Below, in pieces: positions 52,451-62,034 of a stretch of 64,000 nt of DNA. Where the stretch lies: contig NW_019776035.1 in the NCBI RefSeq assembly GCF_001039355.2, forward strand, positions 395,805-459,804, read 5' to 3'. Under the pieces are notes generated by a model, which was not told where the DNA came from, did no database searches, and saw only the letters and a program-made list of their open reading frames with translations. Source of the stretch: Lingula anatina. Taxonomy: Eukaryota; Brachiopoda; Lingulata; Lingulida; Lingulidae. A program made the translations under genes and the position numbers. Positions within the stretch are counted from its first letter, which is position 1. Each line of letters begins with the position of its first letter.

Positions 52451-52819
52451 CTTATGGTCGATTGGAGCCAGGTGGTGACAGTAAAAAAACAAAAGAGGAA
52501 AATAAACCAAACTTCACCTGCATGGTTAGATAATGTAAAAGGTAAAAGCATTTCCATAATTACCATTCGTTCTGCATCGTAGCATTGAACGAATTTCAGA
52601 CTTGGTCCTCTGTGCCGTCAGGGACTTATCAAGGTCTGGGTGTCTATATGTTTTCTGAAATCTTTCCTTCACAATGCAGGGCTTTCCCAGAAAATCTATG
52701 ACATAAATTTTAGCTTCTGCTCCTTGTTTTAAAAGCGTCGCTTTTGACAGATCGGACATTTCTAGATTCCAAAACGTAAAACCCCCAAAAAACGTGCGAA
52801 GCGTTTTCACAATTTTCAT
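51830..52819 (-). CDS. TP53RK: EKC/KEOPS complex kinase TP53RK (Bud32/PRPK), two exons
   Basis: This is the small atypical kinase/ATPase of the KEOPS complex, which supports t6A37 modification of tRNAs; the human protein was also described as a p53 kinase. Exon 1 is 52819-52564 and exon 2 is 52314-51830. The intron has a GT donor and a TTTTTCAG acceptor, phase 1. The spliced product is 246 aa, against about 253 in human. Visible motifs are KQGAEAKIY (31-39, nucleotide-binding loop), Lys51 in [14 protein letters not shown] (152-159, catalytic Asp154), IDFGLG (metal-binding Asp175), STHPNTE (201-207) and the family-typical basic C-terminus RGRKRTMVG. The chosen ATG is the first Met after an in-frame TAA two codons upstream; Met21 is an alternative start. 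No key residue is missing. The gene is divergent from the GDAP1-type gene, 280 bp away between start codons. Identity is very secure; only the start is uncertain. Confidence 0.96.
52315..52563 (-). other. TP53RK intron with (GA)n microsatellite
   Basis: The 249-bp intron of TP53RK contains an uninterrupted AG/CT dinucleotide run at about 52398-52448. The run accounts for the false Arg-Glu or Ser-Leu open frames read across it. On the transcript it is a pyrimidine-rich CT tract about 80 nt upstream of the 3' splice site. Confidence 0.9.
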
Positions 52820-53099
52820 GACTTACTTTACGGAAGAGTTAAAATCTATAACAAGAAATGTGTGTAGGAAAACGTGTAATATACACCGTTATAGATTTTT
52901 GAAATATATCATATGTGTATAATATGTAAGAAAATCAATATTGAATATACATTGGCATCAATGTCAGCATAAAAATCTAAAATGCCTTTAAAATCTTGAC
53001 ATTGCATTTCGCGTCAGGGAACAATCTCCATTTTAGCATCCAAGGTGAAGGCCAAGACGAGCCGTGTGGTCAGTGGGAAACTTTGATTTTAGGTACAAA
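52820..53099. promoter_or_regulatory. Compact bidirectional promoter region between TP53RK and GDAP1-type gene
   Basis: Only 280 bp separate the TP53RK start codon (minus strand) from the GDAP1-type start codon (plus strand), so both 5' UTRs and both core promoters must lie here or overlap coding sequence. The region is AT-rich with few CpGs, not a CpG island. A CGGAAG core (52831-52836) resembles an ETS/GABPA site. A perfect 12-bp inverted repeat (AAAATCTATAAC at 52841-52852, GTTATAGATTTT at 52888-52899) is separated by 35 bp. Promoter activity is inferred from arrangement; no motif alone proves it. Confidence 0.6.
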
Positions 53100-55943
53100 A
53101 TGCATTCACAAGCGGAAGGACGCAGTGACATCATTTTGTATCATTCACCATTGTTGTATGCAACACGCAAGGTATGCGTATTTTCAAGGACATTTCTAGT
53201 AGTACATTCTAAGTAATTGTATGATTAAGATGTGTTAACAGATTGCAACATTTAGTTCAAGTTTAACATCACCCCGACCTTAGCTGAGGTCAACTTTCAA
53301 AGCCCGGCTGAAAGTTAAGGCAGAAGTGCTTAGCATATGTTTGTGAATTGCAAATATTTATTTTATATAAAGTCTTATAACTAGAATAACATTCTTATTT
53401 TTATGGAGACCAATTTGTTATAGCATGCACCAAGGTATGTATCAATGATAACCTGAAAATGCTGAAATGTTTGTTTTCTATGATAATTTCAAAATTTAAT
53501 GCAAAAATAATATTCTGTTACCCACTGCCAGGTTGTTATGTATCTTCAAGAAAGGAAGATTCCATACAAGTCCTTCTGCGTGGATTTTATAGGATATGAA
53601 CATTATGAGCCTTGGTTCATAAAGTTAAATGGCAAGGGAGAATTACCAGTGATAAAGCACAGAGGAAATGTGGTAAATGTCAGAGATCCGGAACAAATGA
53701 TGGATTACTTGGAAAAAGAATTTGGTAAGGTATTATGCACAGCACACTTGTCCTTAATGACCGACAAAATTTTCCATTGCATATGATTAAGTACCAGTAC
53801 TAGTACATTGTTCATATTAATTAGACATGTATAAATATTATTCAAAATAAAGACTTTAATATTTTTAGTGAATATATGATGTTGTGCTCTTAAGCATGTT
53901 TTATTTCTGGAATTTAGAACTGTATACAGTTTTTAGTGGCCATGTGCATTATGTTCTTTTTTTTCTGGAGTGGGGTCAGTTGAGAGAGTCAACAGGCAGA
54001 ATTTGAAATCATAAACACTTTGGTGCCTCTCACAAACAGCAGACATTTATCAACAACAAACACAAATCATACTGTTCAATATAATTTTTTTTTATATTTC
54101 AGATACTCCACCAAAATTAGCCTTAGCTGACCAGAATAAGACAGAGCAGAAAAAATACCAACAGATGAGAGAAAAGATGCAAAATTTGCGCATGGACATA
54201 ATATTTTTTGGTTGTATGAAGTATCCAGAACTAACAAGTGGCATGCAGTTCTCTCCAAGGGAGATGAAGTGGTTTATGGGTGAGTATATTGTATTTAGGT
54301 ATGGTGTAGTAAGATATACACAGAAACAATGACCATATATGATAAGGAAGCTTGTTTTTCCCATTGAGATGACTGAAACAGATCAGGATATTTCTTTGTA
54401 TGCCGAGACACTATTGAAACAGTTCTGAAGGTCAAAATTTTTAATGTTATTTGAAACAATTTATGTTGACATCCTACAGAAAATGTTTATTTGATATATT
54501 AATATAATGATTGCTGGTGGCTTGTAGCTGAATAAATTATATGCTAATGTTTCAGACCGAAATAAACTTGTAAATATTTTTTTATGTATATGATAGAACT
54601 GCAGGGCAACAAGAGTCGGGCACTTCAGAAATGTGAGAAGAAATATCCATCGTTACGGCAGCACTACATTACTAGGTAAAGAGTGACACTGATCAGCAGT
54701 AAATGAGTGACAGAATCCATATCTCACAGTTTTCATTACTTTCATTTGCTTATATTTTTCTCACACCATTTACATAAAAAACTCTGTTTATATTTTATAT
54801 CAGTCAGTCAGTCATTTTATTGTCAAATTTCAGGTGCAAATTTTAAATGACACAGTTTTGTAATGACACTGGTTGACATTTTTTGTACAGCTCAGAATTT
54901 CAAAGTACATTTGTAAAGATCTGGACAACGTGTGTGTGTGTGTGTGTGCGTGTGTGCATGCATGCGTGCGTGTGTGTGTAATTGCCATTGCCCCAAATAA
55001 GGAAACAGCAAAGAAAATGTAATTTTGTGTCAAAAATTTGCCCATATTCCTTTAAGAATTTATTTTTGACATTCTAAGATAAAGATTCAGAATTGTTCAC
55101 AGTTTTTTATAATCATGAGAACTTATTTATCATCTCCAGCCTTGATAAAATAAAGCACTTAGACAAAGAATGGGAGGACAAGGTGCGTGTCATGGAGAGA
55201 CTGGAAGATGTGGAGGCCATTTTGGATCAAGTGGAAAGACAGCTGGTCACACAAAATGGAACGGGTAAGTGAAGGATTCCCAACAATCATCAATTCATCA
55301 CATTGTTTTGGATAGATATGATTTGCATTTTAAATAGTACTCCACTGAACTGAACTGAAGATATTAGAGAGTTCCTTTGCTGGTGAAATACGATTGGGTA
55401 GAAAGTAAGTCATTGGTTTGTGTGCACCTGTGACATTAACTGTGTTCAAATCCTGTTGTCAGATCGAGTCTGCAGGATACAAGCTCTTGTATCGAGTTGG
55501 TGCAATAGAACAGTTATTTAAGGCAATGACTGGTCATTTATATGCCCTTTATACTTTTTTTATAATAGTCAAAGTGCATGAGAATAGAATCTCTTTGGTA
55601 TTACACATATTATTGATGTTTTTGATTTTTTTTTTCTTTTTCAGGAGACACTTATCTGTTTGGAAAGCAGTTCACAATAGGGGACATTGATCTAATAATC
55701 CTATTGCAGCAACTGGATGTTTTAAGTCTATCAGAAAGATTCTGGGAAGGGGGCACACGCCCAAAACTGGCTGCTTATTACAACAGGGTTAAGAACCGGC
55801 CGTCCCTTAAAGTGGCAGTGGAGGTGAACTTAATGAAACACATTCTCTATCCCAAAATACGCAGGAATGCAGGCTTTCTGATTGGTTCTGTAGTTTTGTT
55901 GACTGCTGTTGCCGTGGGAGCCTGGTGGTATACCAGGTCATAA
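53100..55943 (+). CDS. GDAP1: Ganglioside-induced differentiation-associated protein 1-like (GDAP1/GDAP1L1 type), six exons
   Basis: GST-like, tail-anchored protein of the mitochondrial outer membrane; the vertebrate homologue affects fission and redox balance and is mutated in Charcot-Marie-Tooth disease. Exons are 53100-53171, 53532-53724, 54103-54279, 54597-54675, 55140-55264 and 55645-55943. All junctions are GT-AG and the joined frame is open for 314 aa (human 358). Exon 1 encodes DIILYHSPLLYATRK, matching the LYHW...SSQK start of the GST N-domain, and has an in-frame TGA (53046-53048) upstream of its ATG. Residues 25-88 complete the thioredoxin-like half (EPWFIKLN, GELPVIKH). CMKYPELTSG at 126-135 and a charged helix at 174-212 (LDQVERQL) form the GDAP1-specific loop. 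GST_C continues to about 275. A membrane anchor lies at 291-311 after KIRRN, leaving only TRS beyond it. It probably represents the single pre-duplication orthologue of GDAP1 and GDAP1L1. Confidence 0.95.
54929..54980 (+). repeat. (GT)n/(GC)n microsatellite in GDAP1 intron 4
   Basis: An interrupted TG-dinucleotide tract with GCATGCATGCGTGCG interruptions lies between exon 4 and exon 5. Alternating purine-pyrimidine of this kind can adopt Z-DNA. No coding meaning. Confidence 0.85.
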
Positions 55944-56308
55944 TGCAGGATGTGGATTGGGTGGGCTGGTTGTCATGACAGCCATGGTGGTGACAACAAC
56001 TCTGAAGTGATTGAAATATTTATATTTTTGTGATTTCTTAAAATTGATTTGATGGAGAGGGATTGAAGTCAAAATATTTTATCGTTTTTATTTTTTAGGT
56101 TGCATTTTTTTGTTTTTGTAATTTTATATGTGTGAAGTGAGAAAGGGAAATGAATTTGGAAAGTGTTCGCCTCTTTGCCAATATTTGTATTTAATTTTGT
56201 TTATTCTAACTAGTGCCTGAAATGCATTAGTTTAGTGGATTTACCACAAACATGAGATTCTGAAACTTGAAGATCTGAAGCAAAACATAATTATTGTACA
56301 ATTTACCC

Positions 56309-56314
56309 AATAAA
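56309..56314 (+). terminator. Candidate poly(A) signal of the GDAP1-type gene
   Basis: An AATAAA hexamer lies 366 nt after the stop codon and is followed by a T/G-rich stretch (ggcttttcagttgtatgta). Other AATAAA hexamers occur near 57540-57555, so a longer alternative 3' UTR is possible. Confidence 0.5.
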
Positions 56315-58942
56315 GGCTTTTCAGTTGTATGTATAAGATATAGCAATGCATTTTATCAACTTAATATTCCAAAATAGTATCCATTATTTATACATGTTAA
56401 TATTGTGGCAGCTCCATTTTATGTATGACATATCCTCAGTGCTTTTTGATCAATTGTTAATGTCTCTGCTTTGTACTTTTACTTCAACCCAATTGTTAAT
56501 AATATATGTTCTCTATGATTTAAGTGTTTTTAATCAAGAGCGAAGGGTTGTTATTTTCAGCATGAAAATGTTAGCATCTTAACAAGATTTTTTTTTTCAC
56601 AAATATGCATTATTTATGGACCGGTTGGTAATGTAATTATAATAATTTCTTCCCTATTTGCTCGTTGCCCAGAATGTGAAATGTAACTGCATTCCCCTGT
56701 TGAGGTTTTGCTCCATTTTAAAAAGGTCAATTCAACTAAAATGTAAAAGCTGTGCTCACTGTTGTGTGTTTGGTTGTCAAGGGTATGAAAAAGGAGTGTT
56801 TTTAGTTCATAGAATTATTGAAGAGAAACTTTTTATGAAGTGAAAAGATGTTAGGAGTCATTTATTTCATGATTCAAGAGAATAGTAATGTATGGTTTGG
56901 ATGTTGTTTTTGTTCCTTTAAGAATTATTTTCAATGGAGGTTGTTGTTTGAATGTGTCACATTAGGATACATGGGTATATCATTTAAAAGATGTAGCCTC
57001 CATAAGGAGAGGAAAGCCAACTTAGCTTTCAAACCTCTGTCTGGTTCTGTTAGGACCATGTGTTTGGAGTAACACTTGTTTTCAGATCTCTTAGTCATGG
57101 AATTTATGCTTTTATCAGCAGATATTACATCCTAGTCATGTATAATTGTATAAGGTTTGTTATAACATTGCACTGTGTGTCTGTGTGTGCAACGCACATT
57201 GGTAAAGAAGGTCACCATTATTTAGTTCCAGCTGAAGTATGATATGCTTTTGGGATTTAATACAATGTATATGCTGAAAATTCTACTGCACAAATATCAG
57301 TGAGAATACAGTTACAGGATAGACATGTCATAAATTGCATTCTCTCTACTAGTTTTGAACCATATAAAACAGCTTTGGGTATACATAATACAAGGAAATA
57401 CGAAATATGTTGTAATAAGCTTTTTAGAGTAATTTTGGTCTACAAAAAGGTAATAAATTTTGTATTTAAAGACTTTGTATTCGGTTTTATAAGATATATG
57501 TAATGACAAGGAAATGCTTATATGTCAAAACTAACTATAATAAATTGTAATAAATATAGTAAAATTACACAGCTGCCAATCTGTAGGGCTAGTCAGTTGC
57601 AATTTCATCATAATAGTGATGACACAAATTAAATAAAACAAGAAATAAAAAACCTATAGACCATTGAAGTTTATTCTCTTTGGTACCTTAATTAAGAAAG
57701 TGGCAAAATGAAATTGGAAATTTCACAGCCATATTTTTGTGAAAAAAAAACTTCAGGGTGAAGGTACATAAAAAATGTTATGTGGAACTCATGTGACTTA
57801 TTCAAGTATATCATGATATTACAGTCTACTTGATAAAGTACACAAGATGAAGAAAAATTATCAGATCTCACCAACAGTAAGTACTTGCACACCTGAGCAT
57901 TTGAAATAAAAGTGTACAATGGTGATTATATTTGATGTAAATCGTCCTATGCCACTACTTCTGCTTCATCAATAAAACAAGTTTCATTAATATTAACCCT
58001 TATGATTGCGCTTTTTGAAAACAGCTGCTTTTGAATTTGGATTGTACAATTCTTATTGATAAAAATAGGCTTTCAAACTACATCTGCAGCCACAGCTAAA
58101 CCACTACTCTTTGTACTCCAAAAAGGTTGAGTTAAATATTTCATACCAATTATACGATTAGAATATTCAAACATTGCTGGTCTAAGGGCATTTCTGCCAC
58201 TAAAACATCTTTGGTATCTACACAGAAATATATTAAAGGGGAGAGCAAGCACAGTAATCAATTGCAAATTGTGTATATTCAACTATAGCTATTGCAACTG
58301 CCGTTAAGCAATTTTCTTATTAGTCATATAATGACCATAACTGAAGAAATTACGCAAAAATAATTGTACTGAATAAATATTTCAGCTTTGGATTTCTTAG
58401 TCAGACCCACATAAAGAAAATACTTAACTTTGAGACCAAAACTGGCATTAACTACCAGTTTAAAATGTGGTACTCACTTGCATAATAATACAGTGTAAAA
58501 CTATGTCGAGTCAATTGTAATAGATTCAGCAAAAACAGCACCAGTTATTTGTTTACATTAAGTGTGTTCTTTCAAACAAAACAAATCTGATTCTGTTAAC
58601 AACAGATCTATCAATCTGCAGGCTAGAATCTTCTTTGTACAGACCATACTATTCTTGTTTCAAAATCCCTAATACCAAACTGCGCTAGTTATAACCAGTT
58701 ATAAATATTTCAGATTTTTTCAAATTCATACACACAGTTTCTAAGAATTTTCATTACTCGTTATCTTTTAGTTTCTGATTAGAAAATATATTCTTTTGGG
58801 TCTGTTACTGCAAACTGCATAGAATATCAATTAAAAATACAGCAAGAGTGACACTGTATTCTTGAATGCTGACATTGAACCTGAACCTTTATTTAATTGA
58901 AGACATTTTTGTGATAGGCAACTAAAACAAACGCTACACTAA
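56315..58942. other. Intergenic/3'-flank DNA between convergent GDAP1-type gene and FITM2
   Basis: AT-rich single-copy-looking DNA with only short chance frames. Alternative AATAAA hexamers occur near 57540-57555 (plus strand). TTTATT, a minus-strand AATAAA, occurs near 57670 and at 58888-58893, so long 3' UTRs of both genes may meet here. I see no conserved exon, RNA gene or transposon. Confidence 0.5.
58888..58893 (-). terminator. Candidate distal poly(A) signal of FITM2
   Basis: TTTATT on the plus strand gives AATAAA on the FITM2 strand, about 550 nt after the stop codon. If used, the MITE at 58943-59156 would be transcribed inside the FITM2 3' UTR. Closer non-canonical signals cannot be excluded. 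Confidence 0.3.
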
Positions 58943-59156
58943 GACCCCATTCCCAGAGATTAGATCGATCCAGCTAGATTGACCTAACTCCCTGGGGGTT
59001 CACGCTAAATAGCTGTCAGCCGAGCGGGTATGAAATTTAATTACCCCCTAACAGTTTGTAGTAAGGGGTAATTTAGTTTAAGCTGGATTATCTGATAGAA
59101 ATCTAGTTAGACTCCCCACGGGGATAGATCGATCTAAAATCTATGGGAATGCGCCC
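58943..59156. mobile_element. MITE family 1, copy E, flanked by TAA/TAA
   Basis: A 214-bp non-coding element bounded by inverted ends (GACCCCATTCCCAGAGATT at the left; TCTATGGGAATGCGCCC at the right) and flanked on both sides by TAA (58940-58942, 59157-59159). The core contains the family landmarks CCTAACTCCCTGGGGG, GCTGTCAGCCGAGCG and CTCCCCACGGGGATAGATC. A 3-bp TAA/TTA duplication is typical of PIF/Harbinger-class MITEs. It lies downstream of FITM2, possibly in its 3' UTR. Confidence 0.85.
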
Positions 59157-59440
59157 TAAGTATATCTTTGCTACATATATATAGACACAAACACATAATT
59201 GCACACCTGCACTCACACATATACAAACATAATAAATAATGTGTACATCTCTGTGAAATTGCATAGATTGCACCTTTGCTGTGTTCTTTCTTTAAAAAAA
59301 TCTATACAGGGTACCCTTAAAGGTGGTACATACATGTGGTAGCACCAAATATTTTTTTAGTAAAATTAAAGCAGCAGTTAGAGTCCACATTCCCTTTGTA
59401 AAACTTGTTAACAGTTGTGAATGCTACCCACTGTTTGAAG

Positions 59441-60343
59441 TCACCGAGTGTTAATTGTTCCTTCACCGGGTAACTTTGGTGAGTAGTCAGATAAATACCA
59501 CATCTGATAACTAACAAACCAGCACCCAATGGCAATGAAAGCCCCCACCACTTTCTGAGCAATCGTATGATAGTACAGCGTAGTGATAACTAGCATCACC
59601 TCCCATAGTAAAGTCAACATAGTTAGTACCACTGTCATTCCTTTAACAATATAGTTATACTGTAGATGTCCCTCTTTCACTTTCTGCAGAGTATCACCGT
59701 CTAGCCTATAGGGGGAGGTTTCGTCGCCCTCGCTCTGAATAACAAGACGCACCTTGTCCCATGACTTGAGACACTTCACCTCCTCGGAGATCATTAGCAG
59801 GTTATGAATCAATAGGAAGGCGTGCCCTGAGATATCAAACCCTATCCATATGTGGCCGCCGCGGTAGCAGGTGCGTTTATCTGTCAGGTCCTTCATGGAA
59901 CAGAATCCCGACTGGTGCTCTACGATTTCGAACACGTTCGTCCAAATGTACCACCAGAAAGTCCCCACGGCCAGCCGAGACATGTGCCTCCCGATTTTAC
60001 GGCGATCTCCCCCACAGCTGATGTACATGGTGAAGAAGATAAACAGTCCCAACATGGCACAAGTCCATCCCCACCCAACACGCACGAAAAATTTGTTGAG
60101 AATGCTATTTTTATCCGCAAGGTACATCCGAGGCGGACGGAACAAGTCGCAAATCAAGGATCCTACACATACGATTATTAAGTAAGCCCCGATCTTAGCT
60201 GATGTGTCGATGAAGAGATATCTCTTACAAGTGTTATTGATCATCGCTGATATCACGGCCTGGACATTGGTTGGACCTGGCAATGACTTTTTGCCATCTT
60301 TTCTAAAGGCTCCAGCTGGCACCGACCGTCTGTTCGTAGCCAT
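59441..60343 (-). CDS. FITM2: Fat storage-inducing transmembrane protein 2 (FIT2)
   Basis: ER multi-pass enzyme (acyl-CoA diphosphatase) needed for normal lipid-droplet budding. One uninterrupted frame of 300 aa, against 262 in human. The family active-site region FDISGH is present with His174, and the second catalytic His259 is in TLYYHT. Hydrophobic spans near 44-66, 92-110, 165-186, 232-257 and 264-283 fit the multi-pass fold. GWGWTCAML (90-98) and GHIWIGFDISGHAFLL (163-178) are typical. The extra length is mostly the polar N-terminus and a hydrophilic loop at about 190-228. The ATG is the first Met after an in-frame TAA at 60380-60382, and its context CCAAAATGGCT also resembles a YY1 site. 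It is convergent with the GDAP1-type gene. No intron interrupts the frame; human FITM2 is, as I recall, a two-exon gene. Confidence 0.95.
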   Translation of the reverse strand: MATNRRSVPAGAFRKDGKKSLPGPTNVQAVISAMINNTCKRYLFIDTSAKIGAYLIIVCVGSLICDLFRPPRMYLADKNSILNKFFVRVGWGWTCAMLGLFIFFTMYISCGGDRRKIGRHMSRLAVGTFWWYIWTNVFEIVEHQSGFCSMKDLTDKRTCYRGGHIWIGFDISGHAFLLIHNLLMISEEVKCLKSWDKVRLVIQSEGDETSPYRLDGDTLQKVKEGHLQYNYIVKGMTVVLTMLTLLWEVMLVITTLYYHTIAQKVVGAFIAIGCWFVSYQMWYLSDYSPKLPGEGTINTR

Positions 60344-60382
60344 TTTGGAAGGATATCTGTTGCGTATCGATACTCTCGTTTA

Positions 60383-60573
60383 GCGGTCAGCTCGTCTTGC
60401 AGTTGCAATTTAAACAAGAATCAAATTGAATCTATAAAGGCATTATTTGAAATAAAATGTACAATTTTAATTTACTTCAACACCTCTCTCAGGTTTGTTT
60501 AGGGGAATCTGGAGAAACATGTGCGTCAACATTTATTGTCTTAGCCGTGAAACGAGGTCAAAGTTTTTAAAAG
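60383..60573. promoter_or_regulatory. FITM2 upstream flank (presumed promoter and 5' UTR)
   Basis: The bases between the FITM2 in-frame upstream stop and the 3' end of the Tx1/L1-like relic. The 60360-60400 part is locally richer in CpG. No TATA box or other decisive motif is visible, so the promoter call rests on position only. Confidence 0.3.
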
Positions 60574-61980
60574 TTTTTTTTTTTTTATTCACGAAAATTA
60601 ATACAGGACATTTTACAACACAATGAGATACAAAGACACCTCTCACACACCATTCACACACTGAAAACATTCTTACAAATAGTTATTAAAATACATGTAG
60701 AATGTTTTAAATAAAAGAATCTTAGTAGGCCTAGGCTATGACCAATGTTCCTTTCTATTCATATGAATATTTTTTCTATACTTTCCCATTTTTGTCTTAG
60801 ATCAACTGCCTTTCTATTTTCTTCTGCTTTTCCAAATACTTTTTGCAGGCATCCCAGAGCGGTTTAATTTTATTCTGTCTACATAGAATGAAATAATTCT
60901 TTATATGAAGGAGTAGTAGATTAAGACCTACATGTATATGCGAGGGCTGTCGTCCAAGAATCCAAATATAAACAGGCAAGATTTTTGTTCTAATTCAACA
61001 GAGTACTGTGTACGTAGGTTCTGAATGAAACGAGTCCTAATAGCTTGGAAAAGTGTACAAACCCAGAAAATATGCAATCAAATTTCTTATGGGTCATTAC
61101 AGAAAGTACATCGCTCATGTTCTAACATATTATATTTAAAAAGCATCAAATTCGTGAAATTAATTCTATGTAAAATTCTGAATTTCAATGTGAGTAGTTT
61201 ATGATCATTAGTTTCTCGAAAGGGCAAAGCATGAACTTCCACTTTTCAATTGGAAAATAAATGTGCAGCTTTTCCCTCCACTTGTCATGGGTGTAAAAAG
61301 GTAATGCTTCCTTGTCAGAAATAAATTTCGGATAAAAAAAGTTTCGTTAATTTGTTTCCCGATTTTAATAATACGAGAGTTTTATTCGTTATTACTGTAC
61401 ATGTAAGGTTCTTTTGGTACCCTCTTATGGGCAGTTTTCCAGGCAGAAGGTAAAGTGCTGATGACGCCTTGATAGTCAAGGAAATTGCAATCTACATTAT
61501 ATTCATCACAAAAAACGTCCAGACTTTTTACTGAACCAGTATAATCAATCAGGTTATTAACGTAAAGAACTCCTTTCAGAAACTAAGTTTTATAAAAGAT
61601 TATCTTTTTATTGATCTTAATATAATTATTTCCCCAGCCCTAGAATATCATCCGGAGATGTAGTAGAAAATTTTTGCACAGAAGCCCATATCCCTAAAAT
61701 CTTTTTTCCAGAAAGTATTTAGTTTATTAATATTGCGTATATGCTGTAAGCCATTCAATGGAAGTAGCAATACGTCAATTCCCCCAATTCCGCAATATCA
61801 TCCATCAAAAGAGTTTTCCACGAGGAACAATTATGTGGATTTACCAATTTCTTTAGCTATATCAATTTAAGGGATTTACAGAAGGATTTCACCTCGGGGA
61901 CCTTTAACCCACCGTTTTCATAATAATTAATCATAACTTTTCTCTTAACTTTATCTATTTTACTGTTCCAGATAAAACGA

Positions 61981-62034
<54 letters not shown>

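Noticed and set aside
59852-60185. Two plus-strand frames of 104-109 codons
   Set aside because: They are antisense shadows of the FITM2 coding sequence, whose higher GC and low stop density open the other strand.
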